A DNA stretch of 64,000 nucleotides from Piscicola geometra (lineage: Eukaryota; Annelida; Clitellata; Hirudinida; Piscicolidae), in NCBI GenBank assembly GCA_943735955.1, contig OX030958.1, forward strand, positions 2,797,531 through 2,861,530, given 5' to 3'. The notes beneath the pieces were generated by a model. That model ran no database searches. It had not been told where the DNA came from and saw nothing but the letters and a program-made list of their open reading frames with translations. The position numbers and the translations under genes are program-made. Numbering within the stretch: the first letter of the stretch is position 1; every line of letters begins with the position of its first letter. This document shows positions 53,880 to 64,000 of the stretch, one piece after another.

Positions 53880-56800
53880 ATGAATCACATTGTGGCTTTT
53901 CTGCTTGTGTGTCAACTGTCATTGACTCAGGCTCTTCCCAAAGGTACATTTTCCCAATATCAGGAAGTTATTTTCAGCATTAAAACATTGAAAATCACCC
54001 CGGATGTGCGTTGCAACATCAGATCCGTATGTAGACAGAAAATGGGCAAAAGAAGGCTTTGTCCCATTAAAAAAATTAAATCTTTATCACGAAATTTCAT
54101 TTTTTATTTTTCTATTTAATTTTTTTTCCAAAATTTTGAATACATTCTGAGTTATGTAAAAATTCTCAAACTTCTATCACCACAACATTTCTATTTATAA
54201 GGCGCATTATCTTTTAAAAGAAAATTTTAGTGGTACAAGTTCTTTCGATCAAAATTGTGTAATTTTTTTTATTTACTGTGGAAAAAGTATCGACATTAAA
54301 TAAAAATATCGTTTCACATAGTCAACCAATTGTCGTATTATAGGAAAACTAATTTAATTTTATTGCAAGTACAAAAACAATGATAACTAATTCATTTTGA
54401 ATTTGAAGAAAGAGCGTTATAGAAATTTATTTGATTTGATTTGATTGATTGATTAAAAGTTTCTTTGTTGATTTTTTTCGACTATTAAGACATTTCGGCA
54501 TAATATGAACTAGAGGTGACAACAGAGACCGAGTATTCGTGTATACACTTAACGGGTCAGGAATCTCTAAAATCTGTTTGACCCGGTACCCAAATTATAT
54601 TTTTTTAAAAATAATTAAAAATAAGTAAAAGTTTGAATGATATATTAAAATAAATAAGTATCAATAAAAAATTGGAACCATTTCATAACCTTGAAGTTTA
54701 AATCTATAAATTTGTAAGGAATAATTTGAGATTTTGACGGTTTTTTGTTATGAAAAAATCTTTAACTTTCACGAAATTTTTTTTTCTATGGATAAATAGT
54801 AAAAGTAACAATTCACAGTTTATCTTGTTTGAATGGGCATATTGAATTTTAAAATGTTGCACGTTTAAAAATGAGCAGTTGATCTTTTTTTATCTATACC
54901 GTTCACAGCCTGACAGACGCAGGCCATGTTACAATGGTTCTGAGAATCATGGTTCTTATGCGCCAGAGACGCCACTCCACACGACGTACACATCTCTCAA
55001 TGCATACGTCGCAAACACCGCATCCTATACACTTGGTGTATGATAGTTCACGGTTGCTCGTCAGGGATTCGAACAGGCAACCTTTAAGTTGCAAGTCCGA
55101 CGTTTACCATCTAAGCCATCCCCGCTCCCCTAAAATGGGTTTCATCTAAATGCCCATAATACTGAAATCTAAACGTTGAATCTATCAGTTTTATCATTTA
55201 TAAATTTAAAAGCATACATAAAACCGAAAGTGTTTAGAACTTCATCTTAAACTTCATTTTAGTTGTTATTTAAATGTTAATGCTATAACTTGATTAATTC
55301 AAATTAATTTAATGTGAATTTTAATAAAACATACAAAAATAGCATCAAAGATATTTTCACGCATTTAATTTTACCATTTTTGGACGAATAAATGTAATGC
55401 AGTTACATTCACATTAGAAATCGGACATGGACGATTTTTCATTCCCGAAACTTTTTGACCCGGTCTCGACCCATTTCAAAAACAAAAATTTTGTTTATTT
55501 ATTTTTGCTGCTGTTTTCACCGGTTCCAAACTTGCTAGTCCTAGCATTTCTTAAAGTTCATTATTCGAAAGTCAGAAAATATTTCTTTTAACAAAATAAA
55601 AAAACACGATTTAAATTTCAAGTTATTATTGAAATGAAAGTATTGAAGTTAGTCATTGTTTTTGAATAATTCAATCAAGTTTTTATTGCTTTTCATACGG
55701 GTTAAACCGTCAAAAGTTTTAGCTTTCAAATTAGGTGATCTTGGGTCTGAAGTTAAACGACCACATGTTGACAAATTCCGTTCACAAGGAATAGAACTTG
55801 CAGATATACTAAACAAACTTTTAGCTTCTTCTTGTAGTATTGGAATTTTTTTTACTCCAATAGATTTAACATCTTTATAATCGTCAATTTTGGTGGGACG
55901 TAATTGTGAATATTTGTACAATTCATCCTCTTCTGAATCTTTTCCCTGGTTCATTATTATTAATTCCTCAATAATGTTAGAAATATGTTTTTTGACAACA
56001 TTCTTATTCTCCACAACTGCACAAGTAAAATCATTCGTATAATTTGATAGTAAAAAAATTGTATTGTAATTTTTACGTTATAAAAACTAACATATAGGTT
56101 ATAAATAACCATCATTTGTTTTTTTTTCTCAACGTCACTGGAGCTTGGTCTGGCTGTACAAATGGAATAAATTTTCTCTAATTGAAAGTCTTGGTATTTA
56201 TTTTTTTCTATCCCAAACTTTTTAAATATTATTTTATTATACTGGGGGATGCAACAGACATGCTACCATATGAATAAGATCAATGGGTGAACGGGTAGCT
56301 GAGTGAATAAACGGGTAGCTGAGTCGGAAAAGACTCTCGGCTTGACCAATAATGAAAGGTCCTAGGTTCAAGTGCAACCAATGCCCTAGTAACCCAAAGG
56401 CGCAAATGAAAATATGCAGCCTAAGTGGCCTGGAAGCTCGTTTGGGTTATACGCCACTATAATAATGATCGTCATTATTATTATTAATGGGCATCTTTTT
56501 TGTCAAAATGATCAACTCAGCATTCAACTGGAAATTAATAATTCAAATTCAAAGTATGAGTTTATAAAATAAAAATAATATAACTGACCAGCTTGATTTC
56601 ATCTGACAAGTTTTCATAATCACCCATTTGTTCCAATTTCCCTAATATTTGGACTCGCCATAACAACTTCAAATGTAATGTTAGAGATTTTGACATTGAC
56701 AACGCATTGGTGACTTCGTTATACATTTTTATTGCATTTAATACTTATTTTAAGTTCGGAGAATCTATGAAATAGAGATTTCCATACTTGGGAGTCTGCT

Positions 56801-59800
56801 GAAGAATAATTGGTGAAAAATCCACTCCCGTTTTTCCCGTTCCCGATTTGAAAGTTGATTCCCGTTCCCGATTTGAATATTGATTCCCGTTCCCGATCCC
56901 GTCCCGAAAACCTATTCCCGGTTCCCGACTTTTCCCCTCCCGAAATTAATTTTTATTCCCGTTTCCGCAGGAGTCCCGCAGGTACCTGCGGGTACCCGGT
57001 CGGATCGGGTACCCGGTCTGACCTCTAATTCACATACAAAATGATTTTTTCGAATACCCGGGTTCTAAGTTTTAGACCCGTTGTCATCTCTAAAATATAA
57101 TTTTAATAATAATTTAAATATAATTCTTTTTTCATTTTTAGATTAGCTTTAATTATATTTTTTATATATAAGTTGTAAAAAAATTATATAAAAGCTTCAA
57201 TTTGATCAACTCAGCCTATTTTCTATTATATTTGTGCATATCTTAAAAAAAATTACTTCCAATAATCTTTATTCATATTACAGATGTGATCATTCATGCC
57301 AATTTTATATTTATTATCATGACATTTTTTATATATAATTTTGTCATCACAGAGAGATCCTTTCAAGAAAAGCATGAGCTGAAGAGCACTGTTGGAAATG
57401 CTGTTTTCGAAAGCCCGTGGCTCAAAACGGACTGGGAAAAGCTGGGAAAAATGAGAATAAAAAAAAGTATCGAGAACATCAAAAAACTTTCGAACGAGAA
57501 AGAAGCGAAGAATGTGATTCTATTCATTGGAGATGGAATGGGCATTCAAACTACGGCTGCAGCAAGGGTCTTCAAGGGTCAGAAGTACAACTTGAAGGGA
57601 GAGAAAATCTACCTTGCATGGGAAAAAATGCCACATGCTTCGTTATCCAGGGTTAGTAGAATAAATGGAAACTCAAAATTTTTTCGTTTCGTTTTTAGAT
57701 TGTTTAAATTAAACTTCAAGCTTAGAGTTAATTTTTCTAGTATCTTTTGATATCTAAATTGTTGAACAGTTTTTTGTGTATTTATGTATATCTTTCATAG
57801 AACTTTTGAAATACTTGAACTCTAAAGTAAATAAAAATGTATTTACCAAAATCCAAAATACGAGAAGTTGTATATCTCAAACGCAATTTAAAAATTAACT
57901 TATGCATACTTTACAAGTGTTTTTTTTTCAATCGTCTTCAAAAACATACAATTCTTATATAAGCAATTGAGAAATAAAAACTTTATAAATGTTTGATTTA
58001 TGTAACATCTACTTTTTTTAGAATTGATTTGAGAGTCTTTATTTTCTAATTTAGTTAGACTAAAACAATTTTTTAAACATTACTTTTAAAGTATAAAAAT
58101 CTTAAGTCCCGAATAAAACTTATTTTTAAGTGTTGTTCAAACCACTTCAGTTAAATCACACGTCTTATAGTGTGTTCTTCAAAAACTTCAATGAAATCAT
58201 GAAAACCATTGACACAATGCGGCACATACAGTACAAAGTATTAATTCTGGGGGGGTTCAGACTAGAGGTCGGACATGGACGATTTTTCATTCCCGGTCCC
58301 GTCCCGTTCCCGAAATTTGTTTTCCCGTCCCGTCCCGTTCCCGATGGGACATCAGAATTTTGATTCCCGTCCCGTCCCGTTCCCGAAATTTTTTTTCCTG
58401 TCCCGTCCCGTTCCCGATGGGACATCAGAATTTTGATTCCCGTCCCGACCCGTTCCCGAAAGCTTTTTGTTTTTTTATTCATTTTTGCTGCCGTTTTCAC
58501 TGGTCCCAAACTTGCTAGTTCTAACATTTCTTAACATTTATTATTTGAAAGTCAGAAAATATTTCTTTTAATAAAATTAATAAAACACGATTTAAATTTC
58601 AAATATTTATTGAAATGAATGTATTGAAGTTAGTCATTGTTTTTGAGTAATTCAATCAAGTTATTATTGCTTTTCACTCGGGTTAAACCGTTAAGAGTTT
58701 CAGCTTTCAAATGAGATGATTTTGGGTCTGAAGTAAAACGACCACATATTGAAAAATTCCGTTCACAGGGAATATAACTTGCAGATATACTAAACAAAAT
58801 TTTGGCTACTTCTTGTAGTATTTTAAAATTGCTCATTTTACTCCAATAAAATAAAACATCTTTATAATCTTCAATTTTTTGGGACGTAATTGTGAATATT
58901 CGTACAATTCATCCTCTTCAGAATTTTTTTCTTCGTTCATTATTATTAATTCTTCAATAATGTTATAAATATGTTTTTTGACGACATTATTATTCTCCAC
59001 AGCTGCAAATATAAAATCATTCGTATAATTTGATAGTATAATAATTTTATTATAATTTTTACGTTATAAAAACAAACATAATAGGTCTAAATAACCATCA
59101 TTTGTTTTTTTTTCTCAACGGCACTGCAGCTTGGTCTGGCTGTACAAAATAGAATTAAATTTTCTCTAATGAAAGTCTTGGTATTTATTTCTTTTCTATC
59201 CCAAACTTTTTTCCTATTATTCTTTCATACTGGGGATGCAACAGACATGCTGTCATATGAATAAGATCAATGGCATCTTTTCTTTTGTCGAAATGATCAA
59301 CTGAGCAATCATTTGGAAATTAATCCTTCAAATTCAAAGTATTAATTTATTAAATAAAAATAATATAACTGACCATTTTGATTTCGTCTGAAAAGTTTTC
59401 ATCATCACCCATTTGTTCTAATCTCCCTAATCTTTGGACTCATCATAACAACTTCAAATGTAGTGTTGAGGATTTCGACATTGGCAATGGTGGTTTCGTT
59501 ATACATTTATATTGCATTTAATACTTATTTTAAGTACGGAGTATCGATGAAATAAAGATTTACATACTTAGAAGTTTGCTGAAAAATCACTAAAAATCAT
59601 TGTTAAAGAATCCAATCCCAATAACTGTTGTTCCCGTTTTTCCCGTTCCCGATTTAAAAGTTGATTCCCGTTCCCGTCTTTTCCCGTTCCCGTCTTTTCC
59701 CGTTCCCGTCTTTTCCCGTTCCCGATATGAATGTTGATTCCCGTTCCCGTCCCGAAAACCTATTCCCGGTTCCCGACTTTTCCCGTCCCGAAATAAATTT

Positions 59801-62800
59801 TCATTCCCGTTCCCGCAGGAGTCCCGCAGGTACCCGCGGGTACCCGGTCAGATCGGGTACCCGGTCCGACCTCTAGTTCAGACTCAACCTTGGAGAAGCA
59901 GATGATAATGACGTCCAGGGATTCAAGAACATTCAAGAGTTCTCATATTTCCAGTCCAACCAACAAACCCATCGACAAGAAGGGTGGCTTGATGTTTTTG
60001 CCTCTAAAAAAAGACGTCAAGTTTACTCCATTGAGACAGGCTCCTTTTACCAAAAAATGTTGGTCTAGAAGTGTAAACTAGCCAAGCTTTTTCTTCTATA
60101 TAAACAAAATTTCCAGTAGACTTCAGGGATATTTGAACAGAGAGAAGTTTGCTTCACGAGTTATACTGTTTCCACTCTTGTCAACCTTGAACTAGATTTA
60201 GCTTTTGACTTTTATAGCTCTACCTTGACTAGTATTCTTGACAATTATATTTCTTTTAAGAGTAGGAGAGACCGGGCTGTATGCTACAAGCTTAATAACT
60301 CGTATAATAAAAAACTCGAAATTACAATTTTTTTAACAACTTATAATCATTAGTTCAACTTTCACCTTCAATGAAAAAATAGTTGCTGTATTCGTGTTTT
60401 TAAAAATTTTATACTCTTTTTATTTTTTTAGGACTTAAGTAAGTTTTAAGAATTTGATTAGTTTTGTTTTATCTTAATGAGTATTTGCATTTAACTAAAT
60501 TTTTTTCCAAATTACTTCAAATCAACCTTTTATGAAAAGGCTTAAAGCGTGTTTCGTGCTTTTATTAGTAATTTATAAATGTTGGGGTTGTTTGTTACAA
60601 ACGTTTAACGACATCCCAATTAATGAAATGGTTTATACAACTCAATCTTAGTTATTTTAGTACTTTCAGGTAATATAATGAATTATATGTAAAAACATGA
60701 TTGGATTCGCATGAAACCAGATGTTTCAAATCATGCAGTGGAGACTGTCAAGAAAACTCGACGTTCAATCGAAGTGTTCCTGCATAAAACGTCTTGAACT
60801 TCATGATGCTTCATCAAATCCAAGAAAAGAGTTTAACAAACAAAAGTACTTTGCCGTTGATGAATGATGGTAGTCGAAAAGCTTTAGTACTAAGCAGCAG
60901 CGGGGAATATAAGACTCAGTTGAAGCAGAAGCGAAACTGTACCATGGTCTCCCACCAAAAAATGTAAGAAAGCTTGGATAGCAATATGCTGTGAAAACGA
61001 GATCAGGTTTCTGACAAATTGGATAATGCTCAACAGGCAGACGTTGATTGGATTGAGTCATTTATTACACGAAACAGTTTCTTCTCATTTCAAACTCATG
61101 AGGCAACAAGTCTGAGTCGAGCCACTAGCTGCAAACGTTAATATTTTTTTTGATAAACTGAGTTTGGTTATGGACTTCAACAAATCTGAATCAATTTCAT
61201 ATTTAAATTATATTTGACACTTGAACATTCAACCCCGACTACTGTAACAAACAACCCCGTGTATATTCAGGATTCTGATGAAATGTTAATTTTTTTCAAT
61301 GAATTAAAAAACAAACCAGTTTTGTGTGTTTTAACTTGTGACTTATAGAATTTTTTGTACATACAACAATGTATAAATAAATTGTTTCAAAAATAAAGAA
61401 CTTATAGCAATATTTGTAAAAAGTGTAACATACAGCCCCGGTCTTCCATCAGAAGCCTTATAGTCTCTGGTTTGACCATGAGTGTAGCAACTCCAAACGT
61501 CTTAAAAAATATTTTGAGAAAAACTACATGAAGACAAAAATCAAGAATGCAGAGTCTTATTAGAATAATAAATTTAACTTATATTTCATTGATTTTATTT
61601 TGGTTATTATTTTAAAGTATTTTTTATTAGTAATTATAAACAGTTTAAATTTATCATTATTCATAAACGAATGGTCTTGAAGCTCATTCGGGTTTACGTC
61701 TCGTTAGTATTATTTGTCATTGTATTGTAATCAATCATCTACGATATACTCCAAGAACGTCTAACCTTTCTTACAATTAACATTTTAAAATATCTATATA
61801 AAAACGATAAAATAAATTTTACAACCAAATATTGATATCTAAACTTCCCATTAATTTATTCTCCCACCTAGACCTACAACGTAGACCGAATCACTCCGGA
61901 CAGTGCAGGCACTGGAACTGCATACATGACTGGTGTGAAGGCAAACTTTGGAACTCTTGGGGTGAATGAAAACGTGAAATATGATGAGTGCAAGAACGTT
62001 GAGAACAACGAGGTTCAGTCCATCTTGCACAAGTCCATCTTGCAAGGTCATCTTGTTTTGTGTCTCTTGAGGTTCTGTCTGAGCTTTCACTATTCAGTAA
62101 AAAGTCAATCAATTAGAATTAAGTCAACTGATCTGAATGATTTTATTCTGAGATATTTTCAAAAACTCGTATAATGTCAAAAACAAAGGTTTCCATGCAT
62201 TTTCCAACACCCCCCAACCCACAGGCAAGTCGGTAGGCATAGTGACCAACACAAGAGTAACGCATGCTTCTCCAGCAGCCTCGTATGCTTCCACTCCGAA
62301 TAGAGGATGGGAGTCGAGTGTTCCCGAAGGAGCTGGAAAATGTGTTGACATCGCTTCTCAACTCATCCAGAGTGACCGCAACCAAGACATCAGAGTGGGT
62401 GCATTGGCGTCATAAATCATATGCCTTTGTTCTGAAGAAGGATTTTTTTCATTTAATTTTCAAAATCCAAAAAACCTTTTTAAATAATTGTTGAGAAGAT
62501 TATTGGAATATGATTTTAAGGCTGAAAAATTTAAAAACGAATGGCTACAGGTGATTTTTGGAGGCGGTTCTAGAGTGTTCCTGCCATGTAAAGACATCGA
62601 CGGAACAAAGGGATGCAGAAATGATGGAAAAGATTTGATTGAGGTTTGGGAAAGTTGTTTTAAAGTTTTAATTACAAAAAAACTAAATTAAAAATTATAG
62701 TCAAACTAACGTTTTGTGAGTTTTATGCTTTTGAAAGATATTAACTTTTGTACGTAAAATTTATTCCAATTCCAAAATCATTGAAACTTAAATTTCTAAA

Positions 62801-63901
62801 TTTCAAATTAATTTGAATGTAGGAGTGGGAAAACAGAAAAAAAAGCAAAAAAGTGAGCCACAAAGTACTGAGAAGCAAGAAAGACCTTGATGAACTGAAC
62901 ACTGCGGAAACTGACTACGTCTTAGGTATTGGATTCTTGAAAAACTAATCCGCGTTATGATTGTCAATTCATGAGACTTAAAACTTACTTTGAGTTCTAG
63001 GCTGTGACATTTATTTATTGAAAGCAAAACGTTGATGATTTTTCAAGTGAGACATAAATTATAATAAATGCCTACTATATTATCACAGGCCTATTCGAGA
63101 GCTCCCATTTGAACTTTGAGATGGATAGAGACCCAGCAAAAGAACCATCCCTGACCGAAATGGTTGTCAAGGCGATTGAAATTCTCAGAAAAAACCCTAA
63201 AGGATATTTTCTTTTCGTTGAAGGTAATTTTTTTCTATTAGTTTCATTATTGTTCATTATGTCAACCAATTCAGATTAATCAACCTTTATTTCTTATTTT
63301 TTTTAATGACTTTAAACAAAGAAAATTAATTTTGTTTTCATAATTCACCCTCACAAGCTGGAAGAATTGATCATGCTCATCATCAAACGCTCGGTCAAAA
63401 AGCTTTGGTAGAAACTCTGATGTTTGATCAGACGGTAACCAAGGCCCTGGAGATTGCCAATACCAATGAAACTCTAATGGTCGTTTCAGCAGATCACTCC
63501 CACACGTTCAGTGTCAGCGGGTACGCGAAGTTTGAAGAGAATATCTTGGGTAAGTCGTGTGGGAAAAATTATATTTTTTGTTTTTTTTTCTACCTGAAAT
63601 GAAACTTTCAGATTTAAATAAATGTACGCACCCATCGAAGTAAAAGCTGCTATGAATTAAAGCATAATCATCTAAATGTTTTTTATTAGAAATATCATCC
63701 GCTTCAATGAGACAAACTCATGTTGTCTATTTTTTTGAAACGAAGGCTTTGGAGATAAAGAAAAAACCTATGTACAAGACAAAAAGCCCACTCTTCAAAT
63801 GGGCTACATCAACGGACCAGGCGGCAAATTGCACCGTTACCACAAGGAGCAGAACGGTGAATACACGGGAAACGCTAGAATCAATATTAGCACTCTTGGA
63901 G
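53880..63901 (+). CDS. Alkaline phosphatase paralogue 2 (3' end outside window)
   Basis: Tandem copy of the preceding phosphatase. Exons: 53880-53943 (signal peptide MNHIVAFLLVCQLSLTQALP), 57353-57651, 61872-62046, 62225-62394, 62551-62643, 62823-62925, 63089-63223, 63358-63549, 63746-63901. Phases agree; the last two exons expected from paralogue 1 lie past the right edge. [36 protein letters not shown] and SADHSHTF are intact. Exons 3, 4, 6, 7 and 8 have the same lengths as in paralogue 1; exon 5 is shorter by three codons and exon 9 longer by five. Introns 1 and 2 are expanded to about 3.4 and 4.2 kb by transposons. Exon 1 is inferred from a signal peptide, matching phase and a GTACAT donor. 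An alternative acceptor at about 57283 would add a hydrophobic segment. Confidence 0.9.
55060..55145 (-). mobile_element. tRNA-derived SINE
   Basis: On the minus strand the head reads GGATGGCTTAGATGGTAAAC with box B GTTCGAATCCCTG, closely like the SINE head at 27087. Extra GACTTGC and CTTAAA motifs between the boxes also match. The minus-strand tail probably continues towards 54910. Confidence 0.65.
55415..57027 (-). mobile_element. Non-autonomous hAT element, copy C
   Basis: Ends TAGAAATCGGAC (decayed) and CTGACCTCTA, flanked on both sides by the 8-bp duplication ATTCACAT (55407-55414 and 57028-57035). The transposase remnant is at 55649-56014 on the minus strand, with CERNLSTCGRL. The subterminal ACGGGA array at the 55.4-kb end is nearly lost. 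A SINE at 56287-56485 is inserted in it. It lies in phosphatase 2 intron 1. Confidence 0.92.
56287..56485 (+). mobile_element. SINE nested in hAT copy C
   Basis: Absent from the matching position of copies B and D and flanked by AATGG (56282-56286 and 56486-56490). Box A-like TAGCTGAGTCGG and box B-like GGTTCAAGTGC are followed by a tail ending in (ATT)n. The interruption shows a retroposition event after the hAT insertion. Confidence 0.8.
58263..59875 (-). mobile_element. Non-autonomous hAT element, copy D (best preserved)
   Basis: 1,613 bp with ends TAGAGGTCGGAC and GTCCGACCTCTA and the 8-bp target duplication GTTCAGAC on both sides (58255-58262 and 59876-59883). The transposase remnant is on the minus strand at 58630-58992. 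The 58.3-kb end holds two subterminal units of about 75 bp (TCCCGTCCCGTTCCCG plus ATGGGACATC); the 59.8-kb end holds TTTTCCCGTTCCCG repeats and a GGTACCCG palindrome-rich stretch. Confidence 0.93.
60264..61447 (+). mobile_element. Pogo-like DNA transposon, internally deleted
   Basis: Imperfect terminal inverted repeats of about 25 bp: GGAGAGACCGGGCTGTATGC at the left, and at the right the inverse of TGGAAGACCGGGGCTGTATG. The interior from about 60740 reads, with breaks, as the N-terminal half of a pogo/Tigger-like transposase with a CENP-B-type domain: KNVRKLG then QYAVKTRSGF, then SLSRA- and FFDKL-like blocks. The DDE catalytic domain is missing. It interrupts the LINE relic in phosphatase 2 intron 2. 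A fragment of the same family lies at 42236-42740. Confidence 0.72.
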
Positions 63902-64000
63902 GTGAGTGGAAAATAGTAATCATTCTCACCATTGACTATGACAGTATAACTGAGTTTTAACATTGAAAGATGAAAAATCTTTATTTCGGGTATAGGAACC

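Larger units (their letters stand above)
54511..57092. mobile_element. Candidate second hAT-like element containing copy C
   Basis: Left end TAGAGGTGACAACAGAGACC at 54511; right end near 57092 is the inverse of TAGAGATGACAACGGGTCTA. Both are followed inward by ACCCG and GTATTCG motifs. The terminal TAGAGG start is hAT-like, but I see no clear 8-bp target duplication. A SINE (55060-55145) and hAT copy C lie inside it. Confidence 0.5.
58150..61560 (+). pseudogene. LINE endonuclease/linker relic split by two transposons
   Basis: Three pieces in one orientation read as consecutive parts of a non-LTR retrotransposon. At 58150-58262 a helix precedes KVLILGGFR, like the ILGDFN endonuclease motif with Asp replaced by Gly. 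At 59884-60262 the reading continues in frame through THRQEGWLDV (compare THR-GHTLDLV) to FYSSTLTSILDNY (compare YN-TL-SLLDKH). At 61452-61560 YSLWFDHECSNSKRLKK resembles the PWF/W-DE linker. hAT copy D and the pogo-like element occupy the two gaps. The piece is decayed and lies in phosphatase 2 intron 2. Confidence 0.7.

Noticed and set aside
57283..57352. Hydrophobic N-terminal segment as a membrane anchor of phosphatase 2
   Set aside because: An acceptor at 57351-57352 with a better context joins in phase to a normal signal-peptide exon at 53880. The hydrophobic stretch is probably intron.

Overview
The window is eukaryotic nuclear DNA from an AT-rich, intron-rich, repeat-rich invertebrate. 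Every real gene is split into small exons with GT-AG introns, and simple repeats, SINEs, LINE relics and DNA transposons fill the introns and gaps. A SHARK/HTK16-type kinase (SH2-ankyrin-SH2-tyrosine kinase), a GPI-type ADP-ribosyl cyclase and TTAGGG-like interstitial repeats fit a non-vertebrate metazoan. A spiralian such as an annelid is my guess and cannot be proven from this window.

Layout. 1.8-10.4 kb (+): the 3' part of a long coiled-coil gene, possibly CCDC180-like. 11.1-13.0 kb (+): a short unrecognised gene. 13.4-28.5 kb (-): a complete importin-5 (IPO5/RanBP5) gene; I traced 30 coding exons that join in phase into 1,093 codons. 29.1-34.8 kb (+): a complete SHARK-type tyrosine kinase (18 exons, 818 codons), head-to-head with IPO5 across about 620 bp. 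36.0-43.3 kb (+): an ADP-ribosyl cyclase (CD38/Aplysia cyclase family; 9 exons, 312 codons) with signal peptide and GPI signal. 44.9-49.3 kb (+): a complete alkaline phosphatase (11 exons, 563 codons). 53.9 kb to the right edge (+): a tandem alkaline phosphatase paralogue whose last exons lie outside.

Mobile DNA: four copies of one non-autonomous hAT family (three with 8-bp target duplications visible), a LINE split by both a hAT copy and a pogo-like element, a second hAT-like element that appears to contain hAT copy C, tRNA-derived SINEs (one inside a hAT copy) and two degraded reverse-transcriptase relics.

The genes do not form one pathway. The last three intact genes (cyclase and two phosphatases) all encode predicted secreted or GPI-anchored ectoenzymes, but their adjacency may be chance. 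The main points for follow-up are the exon-limited similarity of the phosphatase pair, the Glu-to-Arg change in the cyclase active site, and splice donors merged with (GT)n microsatellites. All exon boundaries were read by eye from reading frame, splice consensus and remembered family sequences; no search was run.
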